Positions 22,173 through 31,272 of a stretch of 64,000 nucleotides of DNA are shown in pieces (the stretch's first letter is position 1; each line of letters starts with the position of its first letter). The position numbers and the translations under genes are program-made. The DNA is from Diplonema japonicum (lineage: Eukaryota > Euglenozoa > Diplonemea > Diplonemida > Diplonemidae), in the NCBI GenBank assembly GCA_964019335.1, contig OZ025717.1, forward strand, positions 372,001 to 436,000, written 5' to 3'. The notes beneath the pieces are model-generated. The model had not been told where the DNA came from and searched no databases. It was given only the letters and a program-made list of their open reading frames with translations.

Positions 22173-22530
22173 AAAAAAAAAAAAACACCCCCTTTCCCCT
22201 CAAAAAGGGACATGTATGGCACTTTCACTGCGGTAACACACTGATATCATCACCCATTTTCTTAATTGAGATTTTGGAAAGAGGTAAGAGGTATGAAAAA
22301 GGGGCTTTTTTTTGTTCTTTCTTTCTTTTTCTTTTTTTTTAAAAGATGGCTGTTTTTAAGTGAGCATATACAAAAAAAGAGGGGAAAAAAAGGGGGAAAA
22401 AAAAACCACACGGGAGGGGAGGGGAAAAAGGGAGTGAAGTCGGTGGTACGTTCTAACTTTTTTTTTCCTTCCATCTTCTTTCTTTTCTCCCCCCCCCCGA
22501 TCCCCTCACCACCACCCCCTTTTTTTTTCC
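22173..22530. other. Spacer, no gene seen
   Basis: Homopolymer-rich 3' flank of the CLC gene. Confidence 0.5.
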
Positions 22531-25071
22531 TCATTCTGCTGTGGGGTAAATTTGTCGCTGCGCACGCTTCATCCCATCCTCAATAGCCTGCCCTATAAGG
22601 TCCTTCCTAGTGATGATACCGACAACTTCATTAAGATCGTTAGTAACAGGGAGGTGGCGCAAAGCCATGGTACGGAACAAGTTCCTCACAATGTTAATAG
22701 AAAACGACTGATTGACAGTAAAGGAAGATGTGTTGACAAATGGACTCAGATCCATAACTTGATTTCTCATGTGCTTTGGAGGTTGCGGTACACCAAGCCT
22801 TTCATACACTATAGCATCCATGCTCTCCTTAAGGGTTTTGTACATAATCCCAGGGGAACCTGGTGATCCCGGAGAAGACACAGACCCAGGGGAACCTGGA
22901 GATCCCGGCATCGACACTGAAGACACCTCTGGCAGGCCGTCTTCCATTGCTATTTTCAAAACAGAGGCTATTTGCGATCGCAGCACCAATCCCTTGAACA
23001 GTTTTCTTCCCAACTGTTTGTCCTCTACCATTACCGGGAACCCGTTGTGGGAACAGCGGTTCATGACGTCGACAAGCTCACCTACAGTCAGTTTCAAGTT
23101 AAGCGTTACGACGGGCGACTTCATGATGTCTGATGCCTGGAAGCAGTCCATCTTCGGTATGTCACACAGGAAGTCCAAGAACGGTACACACTTCACCTCC
23201 AACAAAGCATGGTAAAGAGAATGCGTCGCAAAATCCGCAACCCACTTTGCAATGAGTACCGACGCCATGATGGGCAGCAGGAAGTGCAGCCCCCCCGACA
23301 CCTCCAACATGATAACCGCCAAAGAAATAGTTAGACGTGACACACCACCGAAAAATGCCGATGCACCGAGCAACGCGAAAATGCTGCTGTCTGCCCATGA
23401 CGCACTGGTTACCAGTTCCACAATTCTCCCGGACAGCCTTCCCATGACAGATCCAGTGATGAGCATGGGGATTACCAAGCCAGATGATATTGCCATTCCT
23501 GCGCTCCAACAGGCAAATACAAAGTACACCAGAAGGTAGGCAAGCAGTTCCTCGCGGCCTGTTTCCACGCCAAGGCTAGGTGTTGTGAACATGTGCTTCA
23601 CCAGTTCATCCCCACTTGAGAACACAAGTGTTGCCATTGGGGAGTACATCGTAACTTTCTCACCCTCACCTCCGCCTTCGCGTTGTTTGCACACCTCTGT
23701 TACAAGCCACTCGCATGCAGCCTCTTCCGGTGAGCTCTCATCCTCGCAGTGCAGCGATGAAGGAATCTCCTTGCAGTCCCCGCTCACGCCCAGAGCGAAC
23801 ATGATGCTCAAGAACACCACGCATATAATCGTCGGTTCTAGAATCCTAAACAGTGGTTTCTGGAGGTACTGAAGCCTGAACCGCATGATCTTCAGGTTGA
23901 AAAAAGTGAAGATGGCACCCAAAACCCCTCCCAGCAGGCCGATCAGCGCGGTTGGGATCATGGCTAGAATGTGGAACCTGTGGTCGCCTGCGTTGAGGGG
24001 GAACATGATGTCCATCTTGTCATCGAAGTAGCCGAAGTTGCCGACGTATGTCCAGGCCTCAAAGGGAGAGGAGAAGAAGGAGTTTGCAAAACTGGACATG
24101 AGGCATGCAAAGAATACCATCCATGTTAGCCGGGGCTCCCAATAAGAAGCGACCTCTTCGAAGACGAAAAGCAAGCCGCCGACAGGAGCGGAAAAGGCTG
24201 CCGACACACCCGCCGCAGCACCGCCGGTGATGAAGTCACGGTGTTCCTTCGGTTCACGGAACTGTGCGAACCAACTGTCAAGAGCGGAGCCCATACCACC
24301 ACCTACCCACCCCATGGTGCGGGACCTGCCCATGGGGAGGCCTGCTCCAAGCAACGCCCCCATGTGGATGATAGGCCCTTCCGGACCAACAGGAAGACCA
24401 CTTCCTACGGAAAAGACACAACTGATGAATTTAACGAAGAACGTCTTCACGTTAAACACATGAGGAACAAGCACCCCGTTGAGGTACCCCATCACATCAG
24501 GGACACCGCTGCCTCCAGCTGCTGGGGCTACAAACACTACCAATGAGCTTGACAAAAACGCAAGCAGCGCGCCAGACCCTACAAACACGGCGTAGGAAGA
24601 GGCAGTGGTGCTGCTTTTGCTAGGGTCGTACGCATCAAAAGTCCATTTAATGCGTTTTTTGTGGATATATTCGATGGTTTGGAAGAGAAGGAAGGCGATG
24701 AGTCCCACGCAAAGCCCGACGATGAAGAACATGGCCCACTTCGCGGGGGAGGACACCTCTTTCTTCCTTTCGACGTGTTCCTTGTAAACGACGTTCTCTT
24801 CCTTGTAGTAGTCGAGACCTTCGTATTTACACATTTTTGTCTTTTCATCAGAGGTGAACTTGTGCGATACGTTGCTTGCCTCGAAGTCACGTCCCACCTG
24901 GAAAAAAGAAACGTCACCTGTGGTGCCTATCTCTGTTGCGGCGTCGTCGTTTACCAGATTTCCCTCGACCATCGCCAGGAGCGGTATTGCTCTATCATCC
25001 TCTCCTGTTGCACTGCATCTTGAGTTTTGCCTTGACGGACTCTTCCGTGGCGATTCGCCCAACGTGTCCAT
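22531..25071 (-). CDS. CLC-type chloride channel/transporter
   Basis: 846 residues from MDTLGESPRKSPS; an ATG 33 codons upstream would add an odd hydrophobic tail, so the inner start is preferred. Multi-pass CLC core resembling the CLC-6/7 endolysosomal group: GSGVPDVMGYLNG, SGLPVGPEGPIIHMGA with gating Glu at about 231 (GPEGP instead of the usual GKEGP), and GVSAAFSAPVGGLLFVFEE. Further helices follow, with a large Cys-rich luminal insert (CKEIPSSLHCEDE...CEWLVTEVC). Two C-terminal CBS domains are separated by a Pro/Gly/Ser collagen-like linker (PGSPGSPGSVSSPGSPGSPG) and end before the stop. The gating Glu suggests a Cl-/H+ exchanger rather than a channel (inference). Confidence 0.95.
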   Translation of the reverse strand: MDTLGESPRKSPSRQNSRCSATGEDDRAIPLLAMVEGNLVNDDAATEIGTTGDVSFFQVGRDFEASNVSHKFTSDEKTKMCKYEGLDYYKEENVVYKEHVERKKEVSSPAKWAMFFIVGLCVGLIAFLLFQTIEYIHKKRIKWTFDAYDPSKSSTTASSYAVFVGSGALLAFLSSSLVVFVAPAAGGSGVPDVMGYLNGVLVPHVFNVKTFFVKFISCVFSVGSGLPVGPEGPIIHMGALLGAGLPMGRSRTMGWVGGGMGSALDSWFAQFREPKEHRDFITGGAAAGVSAAFSAPVGGLLFVFEEVASYWEPRLTWMVFFACLMSSFANSFFSSPFEAWTYVGNFGYFDDKMDIMFPLNAGDHRFHILAMIPTALIGLLGGVLGAIFTFFNLKIMRFRLQYLQKPLFRILEPTIICVVFLSIMFALGVSGDCKEIPSSLHCEDESSPEEAACEWLVTEVCKQREGGGEGEKVTMYSPMATLVFSSGDELVKHMFTTPSLGVETGREELLAYLLVYFVFACWSAGMAISSGLVIPMLITGSVMGRLSGRIVELVTSASWADSSIFALLGASAFFGGVSRLTISLAVIMLEVSGGLHFLLPIMASVLIAKWVADFATHSLYHALLEVKCVPFLDFLCDIPKMDCFQASDIMKSPVVTLNLKLTVGELVDVMNRCSHNGFPVMVEDKQLGRKLFKGLVLRSQIASVLKIAMEDGLPEVSSVSMPGSPGSPGSVSSPGSPGSPGIMYKTLKESMDAIVYERLGVPQPPKHMRNQVMDLSPFVNTSSFTVNQSFSINIVRNLFRTMALRHLPVTNDLNEVVGIITRKDLIGQAIEDGMKRAQRQIYPTAE

Positions 25072-25743
25072 TGCTTTTGATGAGACCCCTGAGTAGTATT
25101 GAGGAACAAGGGCAGGGACAAAAAAAGAAGGAAAAAAAAAACCAAAAACTCTGATGTGGGACCGAAACAAAAAAAAAATTTTTAGAGACCAAAGAAAAAA
25201 AAAAATGTAGATTTGGCAAGGGCAACAATAATGATCAAAAATGAAAAAGAAAAAGAGAGAAAACCGGCACTGAAAAGATGCCTCTTAGCCTCTATCCCTA
25301 TCTTTCTTGAAACACTTCCTTATATTGTGGCCTGCTTCAGAGCAGGGCAGAGATCTACCAACCGACGAATTTTTTTTAAAAAAAATAGAACGAAAGCTCA
25401 AATTTCTTTTTGGTCTCTAAAAATACTTCTCCCAAAAAAGATCCCCCCCTTTTTTTGTTTGTCTTTTTGCCTCAAAGTACTATTGCATTTCGAATAATAC
25501 TGCCAAGTGGGCAGAGATACCCAAAGTCTGTGGATAGTTTTTTCTTCTTCTTTTTTTTTCTTTTGACTTGACCTTAGAAACTGCATTCAAAAAAGGAGGT
25601 TTAAAAAAAAAAAACACGTAGAAAAAAAAAGGAATTTTCGCAACAACCTTTCTGCTAGGTAGGGTGCGTGCAATAATATTAAAAAAAAAGGGGGAAGGAA
25701 AAAAAAAAAAAAAACTTTATGATGAAAAAAAGGCCCCCATTCC
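25072..25743. other. Spacer, no gene seen
   Basis: A/T-rich sequence with many short homopolymers. No supported gene; frames are low complexity. Confidence 0.5.
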
Positions 25744-27285
25744 CTACTCTCCCCTCTGTTCTTGGCTCCGCATAAAGCGGAAAACGATGGAAAGGATGCA
25801 AACAATGAGAGAGAGAAGAGGGACCAGCGAAAGGATCGTCGGCTTTGTAAAACTGCTGCCTCCGAGGTTCTTTACGGTGCCCTTGACAGAGTGTTTGGAT
25901 GCTGAGAGGATTTTGCAAGTAACAGTAGTGCCTATTTTGGCCTCTGTCGGAGGGATCAAAACTTGAATGTAGTTCTTGGTGTGCCCGACAAGGTTGACTC
26001 TATCGTGAGCCAGCTCTGTGATCCACACCTTCTGCGTGGTCCCAACGATGCTTGCCGTGTGGCCGCTGTATGAATCGAAGACCTGTGTCAGCCTTCTGGA
26101 GCGATCCTTCTTGACTTGCGTGATGAGTTGCTTCATTGCAGCAGCCGGTGTCCCAACCCTAGGGTAGAACTGAGAGATGTACAAAGATGGGAATTGATAT
26201 TTCTGACACAAACGAAGGGTTTTTTGGAAACTTTCTTCAGACTCCGACGGGAACCCACAAATGATATCCGTGGCAATAAGCATGCCAGGGACCTTTTCAA
26301 GCAGAGTGTCACAGATCATCTCAAAGTCCTCACAGGTGTATTCTCTGTTCATTACTTGAAGCACATCATTACACGCAGCTTGCACCGGTACATGCAGGAA
26401 CGCATACACCCGTTCATGGTTCAAAATTTCGCAGATATCGTGAATGTGCTCGAGGATGTAAGGGGGGTTTGTCATTCCCAGTCTCAACATGACACCTTCG
26501 GGGACGAGTTCGACGACTTTTCTTAGAAGATTGACGATGTTGGTGCCAATGTCTTTCCCGTACGCACCGGAGTCCTCTGAGGTCAGACGGATTTCTTTGA
26601 CGCCTTCTGAAATTACCTGTTTTACTCTGTCGCAGATTTCTTCCTCTGGGTACGACATGAGGTCACCGCGTGCGTGTTTTGTCTTGCAGTAGGTGCATTT
26701 GTTCAAACATCCTGCGTTGATAGGTATGATCTCAACCCACTCGTTCCTTCGGATCTTTGCGTGTGCTAATGAAGGCAGACCTTCCTTTTTACCGGAGTTT
26801 GTCATTTGAACCTTGTTGCCTTTGACAGCTTCCTTGACCACCTCCACCACACGGTGGATTTGTTGCACGCCGATTACACTTACGTCTGAAAAATGAGAAT
26901 TTTTCGGGTCGCCAGCAGGGACGCAGCCGGACACGATGGTTGGTTTTCCTGTTTTCCTTGATTTCTGCATTTCGTTAACGAAGTGTTCCTCCGAAGGGTT
27001 CTTCACTGTGCAGGAGTTTATCAGATACACGTCGGCTGCATCGAAGTCCTCTGTAACACCGTACCCTTCCTTCACCAGCAGCCCTGCCATGTACTCGCTG
27101 TCACTGTTGTTATGAGAGCACCCGTATGTCTTTAAGTACACCCTCTGTGCTCCAGGAATGTCGTATCCAACTGCCTTAGGCCTCGTCTTCCTCGCCCTAA
27201 CCACCACTCCACCTGGGGTTCCTTCCTTCGTTACCGTTGTCTCGCCTGTCCTTGACGTGTCTACTATGTTTTCGATGTCATCCAT
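25744..27285 (-). CDS. CDKAL1: CDKAL1-type tRNA methylthiotransferase
   Basis: Radical-SAM enzyme expected to convert t6A37 to ms2t6A37 in ANN-decoding tRNAs, on the ER surface. 513 residues from MDDIENIVDT. The N-terminal UPF0004 domain carries the three cluster-binding cysteines (YGCSHNNSD about 56, NSCTVKN about 92, SGCVPAG about 121). The radical-SAM motif CxxxCxxC is CLNKCTYC at about 193-200. A TRAM domain (TTQKVWITELAHDRVNLVGHTKNYIQVLI) and a C-terminal transmembrane helix (LSLVPLLSLIVCILSIVFRF) complete the CDKAL1 layout, as opposed to mitochondrial CDK5RAP1. An AG-preceded leader supports this start over the upstream in-frame ATG. Confidence 0.96.
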   Translation of the reverse strand: MDDIENIVDTSRTGETTVTKEGTPGGVVVRARKTRPKAVGYDIPGAQRVYLKTYGCSHNNSDSEYMAGLLVKEGYGVTEDFDAADVYLINSCTVKNPSEEHFVNEMQKSRKTGKPTIVSGCVPAGDPKNSHFSDVSVIGVQQIHRVVEVVKEAVKGNKVQMTNSGKKEGLPSLAHAKIRRNEWVEIIPINAGCLNKCTYCKTKHARGDLMSYPEEEICDRVKQVISEGVKEIRLTSEDSGAYGKDIGTNIVNLLRKVVELVPEGVMLRLGMTNPPYILEHIHDICEILNHERVYAFLHVPVQAACNDVLQVMNREYTCEDFEMICDTLLEKVPGMLIATDIICGFPSESEESFQKTLRLCQKYQFPSLYISQFYPRVGTPAAAMKQLITQVKKDRSRRLTQVFDSYSGHTASIVGTTQKVWITELAHDRVNLVGHTKNYIQVLIPPTEAKIGTTVTCKILSASKHSVKGTVKNLGGSSFTKPTILSLVPLLSLIVCILSIVFRFMRSQEQRGE

Positions 27286-27483
27286 TTTTTTTTTTCTTAC
27301 TCCTTCTCCTTTCGATTGATATTGGTGTTGTGTGACGAAAAGAGGGGGAGGAGAAGGAAAAAGATGATCACTTCTGCAATACATCGTGTCAGAAAGAAGA
27401 AAAAAAAACTGAGGGGGGGTCACGTGATGAATGAATAATAATAATAAAAAAGAGAGACAGGGGGGAAGGAGGGGAAGGGGATA

Positions 27484-28905
27484 TCAAAAATCGAACGCAA
27501 ACCCACCGCTGTCTCCTTCCAACGCACTGCACCATGCTTCCTTGGCTTTCTTTTCCTTTGCTTCCTTCTCCTCCGCTTCTGCCAGGTACTCCGGAAGGTG
27601 TTCGTGGAGGGCATCCCGAAACTCCTTGTAAAACGTGTTTTTACGATCCTCGCAGACTCCGGACACATTGTGCGGGGTGTCCCTGAGAAAGGCAAGTACC
27701 TTAGGAAGCCCGGACCGGGATACATAGTTTTGCGTGATACAAACGGTAGGGGTCAGGTTGAGGCAAAGATGCCACCAACCGTTCGGGATAAACATCATTT
27801 CACCAGGCCGGACTAATACCTCCAAGGGCTGCACCTTGACCTCTTTACACCTTGCATAATAGTTATGGAACCACTCAACAAGTGACATGGGTGAAGTTAC
27901 ATCCGATCCATCAGCGCTGCACATCACACCGGGAGGAACCACAGACGGGGGAAAGAAAACCCATTTTTTCAAACCCCGTAAACAAGCGTTCCAGGCGTCT
28001 GTGGAGTTGGGATCCTTGTGGAAGGAAGACCCCGATCTTGTAGGCCCCATGATGAGCCACCGGTAGTCAGGCCTCGATGTCCCGAGAACCTTAAAAAGAT
28101 CATCGTTAAAATATTCCGGAACGCTGAACTGCTGCCCCATCTCCGGAACGGTCTCGACGAACTTAGCATCAAAGAGGTACAACGGCCTGTCGTCAATTTG
28201 TTGTTCGCAATACGTGCTGAACTCAGACAGTGTTAGCTTAGCTGCCTCACATTGGAACTCCTTGTCACCCCAACGGGACAAGTACTGTGGGTCCCATTTC
28301 TTGAAACAATCCCATTCCGTAACGAGGTCTGTAAGGACTACAGGAATGCCAGGTGCTTCGTACTGTTCAACGAATTGTTGTTTTGTCAGTGCTCTGGCAG
28401 ACACTCGTTGCACATTCTCATGTGATGTCCAAGAGGATGGTACATGCATTGTTGCATCGCGGTGGGGTTGGTACAGAGTGTCTGAGAAGAAATTGTCGAT
28501 TGATATCGGGGTGTGTTGAGGGGGTGGTGTTGATTTGTTCTTTCCCGACCATGTTGTGTTGATGTATGTTTGCTTCCATGATTTTGAGAAGAAGAATTTT
28601 CCGTCTGTTCGCAGGGCGAAGAGTGTTAGAGGCTTCCACAAATCGTCGGCGTGGCCGAACGCGTACAAGGCCCTGCTCACCTCCGTCACAGTGCTCAGAT
28701 CCCTTGCGTTTAAGTACCCCAGTGTTTCGCCTACCGTTGTGTCCGTCATCACTCTTAGCTCTCCCAACCCTGCCTGCCTGCAGTTTACTTTTCCACTGAA
28801 AAACATATTCCCCTCTGGCTTCACACCATATGGGTGTGACACATCTCTTCTTTGTTCCTCTTTTACTTCTTCCTCCGCGCGGACGCGACGCCCTTGTCCT
28901 ACCAT
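27484..28905 (-). CDS. JMJD6-like JmjC dioxygenase with F-box-like N-terminus
   Basis: 473 residues. The JmjC domain (about 170-400) has the iron ligands His and Asp in SFHKDPNSTDAWN (about 296 and 298) and His in GWWHLCLN (about 379), with TDLVTEWDCFKKW and WVFFPP typical of the JMJD6/PSR subgroup of Fe(II)/2-oxoglutarate oxygenases (lysyl hydroxylases or demethylases). Residues about 55-120 (LGYLNARDLSTVTEVSRALY...LWKPLTLFAL) look like an F-box, as in plant and protist JMJ20-like proteins. The C-terminus is an acidic/basic helix. All three metal ligands are present, so activity is likely; the substrate is unknown. Confidence 0.92.
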   Translation of the reverse strand: MVGQGRRVRAEEEVKEEQRRDVSHPYGVKPEGNMFFSGKVNCRQAGLGELRVMTDTTVGETLGYLNARDLSTVTEVSRALYAFGHADDLWKPLTLFALRTDGKFFFSKSWKQTYINTTWSGKNKSTPPPQHTPISIDNFFSDTLYQPHRDATMHVPSSWTSHENVQRVSARALTKQQFVEQYEAPGIPVVLTDLVTEWDCFKKWDPQYLSRWGDKEFQCEAAKLTLSEFSTYCEQQIDDRPLYLFDAKFVETVPEMGQQFSVPEYFNDDLFKVLGTSRPDYRWLIMGPTRSGSSFHKDPNSTDAWNACLRGLKKWVFFPPSVVPPGVMCSADGSDVTSPMSLVEWFHNYYARCKEVKVQPLEVLVRPGEMMFIPNGWWHLCLNLTPTVCITQNYVSRSGLPKVLAFLRDTPHNVSGVCEDRKNTFYKEFRDALHEHLPEYLAEAEEKEAKEKKAKEAWCSALEGDSGGFAFDF

Positions 28906-29129
28906 TTTTTTATTGCTCTTTTCTTTTTTCTTTTTTCTCCCACGGGCCCTCCCCTCTGAATGTGTTTTCTATTGCATTCACTGCGGGATAAAAAAGGGGG
29001 GGGACAAATAAAAAACTAACATTTTTTTTTGGGAGGTGGTACTGGTTGTTGTCATTTTTTTTTTTGCCGTCATGCTTTGCTCCTTGTTGGAGACAAAACA
29101 AGAAAAAAAAAGAGGGGGGAAATGGGCTT
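28906..29129. other. Leader/spacer
   Basis: T-rich leader of the JmjC gene; no gene seen. Confidence 0.4.
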
Positions 29130-29427
29130 TGGTTGCAACACTAGGTGGCGTTAAGCGTGCAACGAAGTATGAACTGTCTACTTGATTACATGGGGCGCTC
29201 CTCGGCCTAACTGTAGCTTCTTCTGCGTTCCGCGTCGTGCCCTTAATTCGTGCGGTGTACAACTCAACCCCAGCCGGGGTGTCCCAGGTAACCAAATTCT
29301 GAGTTCGTCACCCTGAACATCTGCATTACGTTCTTCCACTCAGGCACTACCGGTGATGACCGACGAGGAGGTCAACAGTGAACAACACATCTGATGTACT
29401 TCTTATATATCCATGTAACCCCCACCA
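29130..29427 (+). repeat. Dispersed repeat A, copy 1
   Basis: About 300 nt matching 42102-42422: CTGTCTACTTGATTACA, TAGCTTCTTCTGCGTTCCGC, CTCAACCCCAGCCGGGGTGT, CATCTGCATTACGTTCTTCC, ACCGGTGATGACCGACGAGG and CAACACATCTGATGTA in the same order. Plus-strand orientation is arbitrary. Keeps its CpG sites. Confidence 0.88.
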
Positions 29428-29787
29428 GAAAAAAAAGAGCCCGGTATTTTTTCCATGCATGCAAGTATAGACCCCGAGGGGAGGAGTGGGAACACCATTA
29501 GGAGACTTCCATCTCTGCTGACAAGAAAAAAAAAGCAAAAAAGGAGCAAGTAATAGAAAACCAAAAAAAAAAAAGAACCTAAGCCCGTGCTCTGAAATAG
29601 GCAAATCTATAAAAATACATCACACACACCCCCCTCCCTGTTTTTTTTTTTTTAAAGTTTTAGATAAAACCAGGGGGGAAGAAAACCATTTCACAATATA
29701 AGAACGATTTTTAAAAAAAAAAGGAAAAAAAAAGAAGAAAAAAAAAACAGCCCCACCCGGGAGGTATGGAAATACCCCCAATCACGG
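29428..29787. other. Spacer, no gene seen
   Basis: A-run-rich 3' flank of the PUB-domain gene. Confidence 0.4.
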
Positions 29788-30369
29788 TTATTGTTTGTCA
29801 GGACCAGGACACCACATCTCAGAATGCTGTGCCTGTCTTTCATTGGGAAACACACCATTGCAGTCAGGGCATATAAAGGACGACCCATCTTGGAGAGTTG
29901 TGTTGATGGTTTTTGTAGCAAGGATAGTGTCGCCAGGAGGTAAGGTGGGGAGCCGATTACGCAGCGGGTTTCTATTAGGAAGCCGTATTGTATCTCGAGG
30001 CTCTTCCTTGTCTTCTTGAGTCTGTTCTTGTTGCTGTTCCTGTTCTGCCCCCCGCTCACCTCGAGCAGCTTGTATCTCCCGCATGACACAAGGGTCAGGT
30101 GCAGATCCAGGTAGCAGGGTCAACACCCCATTCCCTTCTCTATCCCAATATCCCAGCATGACGACGAGCTCCCTTGCAGTCTGATATTTTCCTATCCTCC
30201 TTTGGAACCCTTCAGATCGGGCGTCGATTTTGCCGCCCCCGAACCTTGCCCCATAGATCCCAAGAGCCTCGATTTGTGTGAGAATGTCTTGAGCACTCCT
30301 CCAGCTGCCACACTGTTCTATCAGTTTTTTCACCACGCAAGCCGCTTGAGGCGACGTCGTGCCGTCCAT
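29788..30369 (-). CDS. PUB-domain and C2HC zinc-finger protein
   Basis: 193 residues from MDGTTSPQAACVV; longer in-frame sequence upstream is leader translation. The N-terminal part (about 8-95) follows the PUB/PUG pattern, VVKKLIEQCGSW..., FQRRIGKYQTARELVVMLGYWDREGNGVLTLLPG. This domain binds the C-terminus of p97/VCP-type ATPases in peptide:N-glycanase and related cofactors. A Glu/Gln-rich linker (EQEQQQEQTQEDKEE) leads to a C-terminal CPDCNGVFPNERQAQHSEMWC finger with Cys-Cys-His-Cys spacing. A p97 cofactor role is inferred. Confidence 0.7.
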   Translation of the reverse strand: MDGTTSPQAACVVKKLIEQCGSWRSAQDILTQIEALGIYGARFGGGKIDARSEGFQRRIGKYQTARELVVMLGYWDREGNGVLTLLPGSAPDPCVMREIQAARGERGAEQEQQQEQTQEDKEEPRDTIRLPNRNPLRNRLPTLPPGDTILATKTINTTLQDGSSFICPDCNGVFPNERQAQHSEMWCPGPDKQ

Positions 30370-31272
30370 GTAATGATAAAGGGATGATAACAAAACAAAA
30401 AAAAGTGTTTCCTTTTGTTTGATGAGAGATTGGAGAGAGAAAAAAAGAGGGGGGGGAAAGGCAAGAAACAAGAGGGGGGGGGGAAAGGGTGGAATTTTTT
30501 TTTGAACAAACAATTTCTTTTTCGTTATAAAATGGGGGGGGGTTGTTTTTTTCTTCGAAAAAGAAAACCCTTTTTCTTTTTTCTTTTCTTCGTCATCTCC
30601 CCATCTGATTTTTTTATATAAAAAAGTGGAGTGAAAAAATGGGGGGGGGGGAAACTACTTCTTGTAAAACGGGGCGTTCGTCCTATGCTGGTACGGTGGA
30701 GTGGGGCAACATAAAGAAGGAAAATGACGATTTACACGTGCCGCGAAAAAAGCAGATAAAAAAAACCCCCCGTACAATTCCCTCAGATAAAAGGGAGTTA
30801 TTGAAAAGAATTTTATGATGATCCTCCTTTGGGGTTAAAAAAAGAAGAATGTGATCATTTTTTTTCGCTTCTTCTCTCTTTCTATAGGGGGGGCGGGGAA
30901 CAAGAATAAGAATTCTCTGGCTGCGTTCTTTTTTTTTCTCTCGACTATATTTATATTCTTCATTTATTCTTTCTTCTTTTGTTTAAAAGAACTTTACTTC
31001 CTTCTTTTGAGTTGTTTTTTTTTTGTCTAAAAATTCAATTTTTATTTTTATTTTTTTTAAAAGATTGTAATCAAACATCGGGTTATCCACATTTTCTTTG
31101 TCCTTTTTGCCACAACAAAAAAAAAGGAAATATCTTTAATGAACAAACGTGTCTCAAGGCAAAAAAAAAAAAAAAAATCACTGAACGGAGTTTCCTAAAG
31201 AATAATTCCTGCACCACTCCACTCCATCCTCCTATAAAGAAGTCTGTCCTTTACCCCCCCCCCCCACCCCAA
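30370..31272. other. Spacer, no gene seen
   Basis: About 900 nt of A/T/G homopolymer-rich DNA, including G runs near 30532 and 30641 and a C run at 31253-31265. No supported gene. Confidence 0.55.
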
